A DNA stretch of 64,000 nt from Pleodorina starrii (lineage: Eukaryota; Chlorophyta; Chlorophyceae; Chlamydomonadales; Volvocaceae), in assembly GCA_030267565.1 (NCBI GenBank), contig BRXU01000046.1, forward strand, positions 615,001-679,000, written 5' to 3'. The notes under the pieces are model-generated. The model saw nothing but the letters and a program-made list of their open reading frames with translations. It made no database searches and had not been told where the DNA came from. The translations under genes and the position numbers were made by a program. Below are positions 59,901 to 64,000 of this stretch, piece by piece (position 1 is the first letter of the stretch; each line of letters opens with the position of its first letter).

Positions 59901-62900
59901 GCCCGGTGCCCGGTGCCCGGTGCCCGGTGCCCGGTGCCCGGTGCCCGGTGCCCGGTGCCCGGTGCCCGGTGCCCGGTGCCCGGTGCCCGGTGCCCGGTGC
60001 CCGGTGCCCGGTGCCCGGTGCCCGGTGCCCGGTGCCCGGTGCCCGGTGCCCGGTGCCCGGTGCCCGGTGCCCGGTGCCCGGTGCCCGGTGCCCGGTGCCC
60101 GGTGCCCGGTGCCCGGTGCCCGGTGCCCGGTGCCCGGTGCCCGGTGCCCGGTGCCCGGTGCCCGGTGCCCGGTGCCGCCCGGTGCCCGGTGCCCGGTGCC
60201 CGGTGCCCGGTGCCCGGTGCCCGGTGCCCGGTGCCCGGTGCCCGGTGCCCGGTGCCCGGTGCCCGGTGCCCGGTGCCCGGTGCCCGGTGCCCGGTGCCCG
60301 GTGCCCGGTGCCCGGTGCCCGGTGCCCGGTGCCCGGTGCCCGGTGCCCGGTGCCCGGTGCCCGGTGCCCGGTGCCCGGTGCCCGGTGCCCGGTGCCCGGT
60401 GCCCGGTGCCCGGTGCCCGGTGCCCGGTGCCCGGTGCCCGGTGCCCGGTGCCCGGTGCCCGGTGCCCGGTGCCCGGTGCCCGGTGCCCGGTGCCCGGTGC
60501 CCGGTGCCCGGTGCCCGGTGCCCGGTGCCCGGTGCCCGGTGCCCGGTGCCCGGTGCCCGGTGCCCGGTGCCCGGTGCCCGGTGCCCGGTGCCCGGTGCCC
60601 GGTGCCCGGTGCCCGGTGCCCGGTGCCCGGTGCCCGGTGCCCGGTGCCCGGTGCCCGGTTCCCGGTGCCCGGTGCCGTGGGACCGGTGCCCGGTGCCCGG
60701 TGCCCGGTGCCCGGTGCCCGGTGCCCGGTGCCCGGTGCCCGGTGCCCGGTGCCCGGTGCCCGGTGCCCGGTGCCCGGTGCCCGGTGCCCGGTGCCCGGTG
60801 CCCGGTGCCCGGTGCCCGGTGCCCGGTGCCCGGTGCCCGGTGCCCGGTGCCCGGTGCCCGGTGCCCGGTGCCCGGTGCCCGGTGCCCGGTGCCCGGTGCC
60901 CGGTGCCCGGTGCCCGGTGCCCGGTGCCCGGTGCCCGGTGCCCGGTGCCCGGTGCCCGGTGCCCGGTGCCCGGTGCCCGGTGCCCGGTGCCCGGTGCCCG
61001 GTGCCCGGTGCCCGGTGCCCGGTGCCCGGTGCCCGGTGCCCGGTGCCCGGTGCCCGGTGCCCGGTGCCCGGTGCCCGGTGCCCGGTGCCCGGTGCCCGGT
61101 GCCCGGTGCCCGGTGCCCGGTGCCCGGTGCCCGGTGCCCGGTGCCCGGTGCCCGGTGCCCGGTGCCCGGTGCCCGCGGCCCGGTGCCCGGTGCCCGGTGC
61201 CCGGTGCCCGGTGCCCGGTGCCCGGTGCCCGGTGCCCGGTGCCCGGTGCCCGGTGCCCGGTGCCCGGTGCCCGGTGCCCGGTGCCCGGTGCCCGGTGCCC
61301 GGTGCCCGGTGCCCGGTGCCCGGTGCCCGGTGCCCGGTGCCCGGTGCCCGGTGCCCGGTGCCCGGTGCCCGGTGCCCGGTGCCCGGTGCCCGGTGCCCGG
61401 TGCCCGGTGCCCGGTGCCCGGTGCCCGGTGCCCGGTGCCCGGTGCCCGGTGCCCGGTGCCCGGTGCCCGGTGCCCGGTGCCCGGTGCCCGGTGCCCGGTG
61501 CCCGGTGCCCGGTGCCCGGTGCCCGGTGCCCGGTGCCCGGTGCCCGGTGCCCGGTGCCCGGTGCCCGGTGCCCGGTGCCCGGTGCCCGGTGCCCGGTGCC
61601 CGGTGCCCGGTGCCCGGTGCCCGGTGCCCGGTGCCCGGTGCCCGGTGCCCGGTGCCCGGTGCCCGGTGCCCGGCCCGGTGCCCGGTGCCCGGTGCCCGGT
61701 GCCCGGTGCCCGGTGCCCGGTGCCCGGTGCCCGGTGCCCGGTGCCCGGTGCCCGGTGCCCGGTGCCCGGTGCCCGGTGCCCGGTGCCCGGTGCCCGGTGC
61801 CCGGTGCCCGGTGCCCGGTGCCCGGTGCCCGGTGCCCGGTGCCCGGTGCCCGGTGCCCGGTGCCCGGTGCCCGGTGCCCGGTGCCCGGTGCCCGGTGCCC
61901 GGTGCCCGGTGCCCGGTGCCCGGTGCCCGGTGCCCGGTGCCCGGTGCCCGGTGCCCGGTGCCCGGTGCCCGGTGCCCGGTGCCCGGTGCCCGGTGCCCGG
62001 TGCCCGGTGCCCGGTGCCCGGTGCCCGGTGCCCGGTGCCCGGTGCCCGGTGCCCGGTGCCCGGTGCCCGGTGCCCGGTGCCCGGTGCCCGGTGCCCGGTG
62101 CCCGGTGCCCGGTGCCCGGTGCCCGGTGCCCGGTGCCCGGTGCCCGGTGCCCGGTGCCCGGTGCCCGGTGCCGGTGCCCGGTGCCCGGTGCCCGGTGCCC
62201 GGTGCCCGGTGCCCGGTGCCCGGTGCCCGGTGCCCGGTGCCCGGTGCCCGGTGCCCGGTGCCCGGTGCCCGGTGCCCGGTGCCCGGTGCCCGGTGCCCGG
62301 TGCCCGGTGCCCGGTGCCCGGTGCCCGGTGCCCGGTGCCCGGTGCCCGGTGCCCGGTGCCCGGTGCCCGGTGCCCGGTGCCCGGTGCCCGGTGCCCGGTG
62401 CCCGGTGCCCGGTGCCCGGTGCCCGGTGCCCGGTGCCCGGTGCCCGGTGCCCGGTGCCCGGTGCCCGGTGCCCGGTGCCCGGTGCCCGGTGCCCGGTGCC
62501 CGGTGCCCGGTGCCCGGTGCCCGGTGCCCGGTGCCCGGTGCCCGGTGCCCGGTGCCCGGGGTGCCCGGTGCCCGGTGCCCGGTGCCCGGTGCCCGGTGCC
62601 CGGTGCCCGGTGCCCGGTGCCCGGTGCCCGGTGCCCGGTGCCCGGTGCCCGGTGCCCGGTGCCCGGTGCCCGCGGTGCCCGGTGCCCGGTGCCCGGTGCC
62701 CGGTGCCCGGTGCCCGGTGCCCGGTGCCCGGTGCCCGGTGCCCGGTGCCCGGTGCCCGGTGCCCGGTGCCCGGTGCCCGCGGTGCCCGGTGCCCGGTGCC
62801 CGGTGCCCGGTGCCCGGTGCCCGGTGCCCGGTGCCCGGTGCCCGGTGCCCGGTGCCCGGTGCCCGGTGCCCGGTGCCCGGTGCCCGGTGCCCGGTGCCCG

Positions 62901-64000
62901 GTGCCCGGTGCCCGGTGCCCGGTGCCCGGTGCCCGGTGCCCGGTGCCCGGTGCCCGGTGCCCGGTGCCCGGTGCCCGGTGCCCGGTGCCCGGTGCCCGGT
63001 GCCCGGTGCCCGGTGCCCGGTGCCCGGTGCCCGGTGCCCGGTGCCCGGTGCCCGGTGCCCGGTGCCCGGTGCCCGGTGCCCGGTGCCCGGTGCCCGGTGC
63101 CCGGTGCCCGGTGCCCGGTGCCCGGTGCCCGGTGCCCGGTGCCCGGTGCCCGGTGCCCGGTGCCCGGTGCCCGGGGTGCCCGGTGCCCGGTGCCCGGTGC
63201 CCGGTGCCCGGTGCCCGGTGCCCGGTGCCCGGTGCCCGGTGCCCGGTGCCCGGTGCCCGGTGCCCGGTGCCCGGTGCCCGGTGCCCGGTGCCCGGTGCCC
63301 GGTGCCCGGTGCCCGGTGCCCGGTGCCCGGTGCCCGGTGCCCGGTGCCCGGTGCCCGGTGCCCGGTGCCCGGTGCCCGGTGCCCGGTGCCCGGTGCCCGG
63401 TGCCCGGTGCCCGGTGCCCGGTGCCCGGTGCCCGGTGCCCGGTGCCCGGTGCCCGGTGCCCGGTGCCCGGTGCCCGGTGCCCGGTGCCCGGTGCCCGGTG
63501 CCCGGTGCCCGGTGCCCGGTGCCCGGTGCCCGGTGCCCGGTGCCCGGTGCCCGGTGCCCGGTGCCCGGTGCCCGGTGCCCGGTGCCCGGTGCCAGGTGCC
63601 CGGTGCCCGGTGCCCGGTGCCCGGTGCCCGGTGCCCGGTGCCCGGTGCCCGGTGCCCGGTGCCCGGTGCCCGGTGCCCGGTGCCCGGTGCCCGGTGCCCG
63701 GTGCCCGGTGCCCGGTGCCCGGTGCCCGGTGCCCGGTGCCCGGTGCCCGGTGCCCGGTGCCCGGTGCCCGGTGCCCGGTGCCCGGTGCCCGGTGCCCGGT
63801 GCCCGGTGCCCGGTGCCCGGTGCCCGGTGCCCGGTGCCCGGTGCCCGGTGCCCGGTGCCCGGTGCCCGGTGCCCGGTGCCCGGTGCCCGGTGCCCGGTGC
63901 CCGGTGCCCGGTGCCCGGTGCCCGGTGCCCGGTGCCCGGTGCCCGGTGCCCGGTGCCCGGTGCCCGGTGCCCGGTGCCCGGTGCCCGGTGCCCGGTGCCC
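48000..64000. repeat. 7-bp satellite (TGCCCGG)n, runs off the window
   Basis: At least 16 kb, about 2,280 copies, nearly all identical. The minus strand has GGG every 7 nt (G3N4 pattern), so it is quadruplex-prone. Both strands read open for thousands of codons as 7-residue peptide repeats (three units = 21 bp); these are not genes. Imperfections are rare, and most length changes lie about 500 bp apart from 51190 onward (see findings). It is unlike the green-algal telomere repeat TTTTAGGG. Confidence 0.98.

Noticed and set aside
48000..64000. Telomere or CRISPR-like array
   Set aside because: The unit is TGCCCGG rather than the algal TTTTAGGG, there are no spacers, and the genome is eukaryotic.

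Overview
The window looks like nuclear DNA of a volvocalean green alga (Chlamydomonas relatives). The evidence is very GC-rich DNA, short exons split by many GT-AG introns, a chloroplast-type sugar kinase, a TGTAA-type poly(A) signal, and a LINE of the dual-endonuclease Dualen/RandI type. I cannot name the species. Nothing here is bacterial, and there is no CRISPR array or operon.

Layout. (1) 1-13.7 kb is ordinary genic DNA. It holds an intron-containing tRNA-Leu(UAG) on the minus strand, a 10-exon FGGY kinase (D-ribulokinase/XK1-like) on the minus strand, and a divergent 9-exon RING-finger/coiled-coil gene on the plus strand. The two protein genes share a ~500 bp intergenic region. I spliced both by hand; frames and splice sites close, giving 542 and 402 codons. 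(2) 13.75-48.0 kb is an array of a 10-bp C-rich minisatellite (consensus CCCCCGAAGG) into which transposable elements have nested. A ~12.5 kb Dualen-type LINE (minus; footprint 15.43-37.83 kb) sits in the array. Inside the LINE are a 404-bp tRNA-derived SINE (plus) and a complete chromovirus-type Ty3/Gypsy LTR retrotransposon (minus, 21.19-30.68 kb). The chromovirus 5' LTR is itself split by a 5'-truncated L1-type LINE. A 246-bp hAT-like MITE lies in the array at 39.73 kb. (3) 48.0-64.0 kb is an almost pure 7-bp satellite (TGCCCGG) that runs off the window.

Each of the five insertions has a recognisable or compatible target-site duplication. Removing the SINE and the LTR element with one TSD copy each closes the Dualen frame into one open reading frame of about 3,750-4,040 codons. 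Insertion order: minisatellite, then Dualen, then SINE and chromovirus (order unknown), then L1. The two chromovirus LTRs are identical over 374 bp by eye.

The most unusual content is the protein architecture of the two autonomous elements. The Dualen polyprotein appears to carry a Cys/Trp- and N-x-T-rich N-terminal region, a block of hydrophobic (membrane-like) segments, a Josephin-like cysteine protease, an APE endonuclease, RT, a degenerate PCIF1-like adenine-methyltransferase fold, RNase H, a CCHC finger and a restriction-like endonuclease. The chromovirus has gag and pol in one frame split by a single UAG, and a Dam/PCIF1-like domain ahead of the protease. The SINE shares its 3' stem-loop tail with the Dualen LINE.

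Caution: very long open frames between 13.5 and 55.7 kb on both strands are by-products of stop-free 10-bp and 7-bp repeats. Defects in the 7-bp array fall on a ~500-bp grid, which points to windowed consensus polishing rather than biology.
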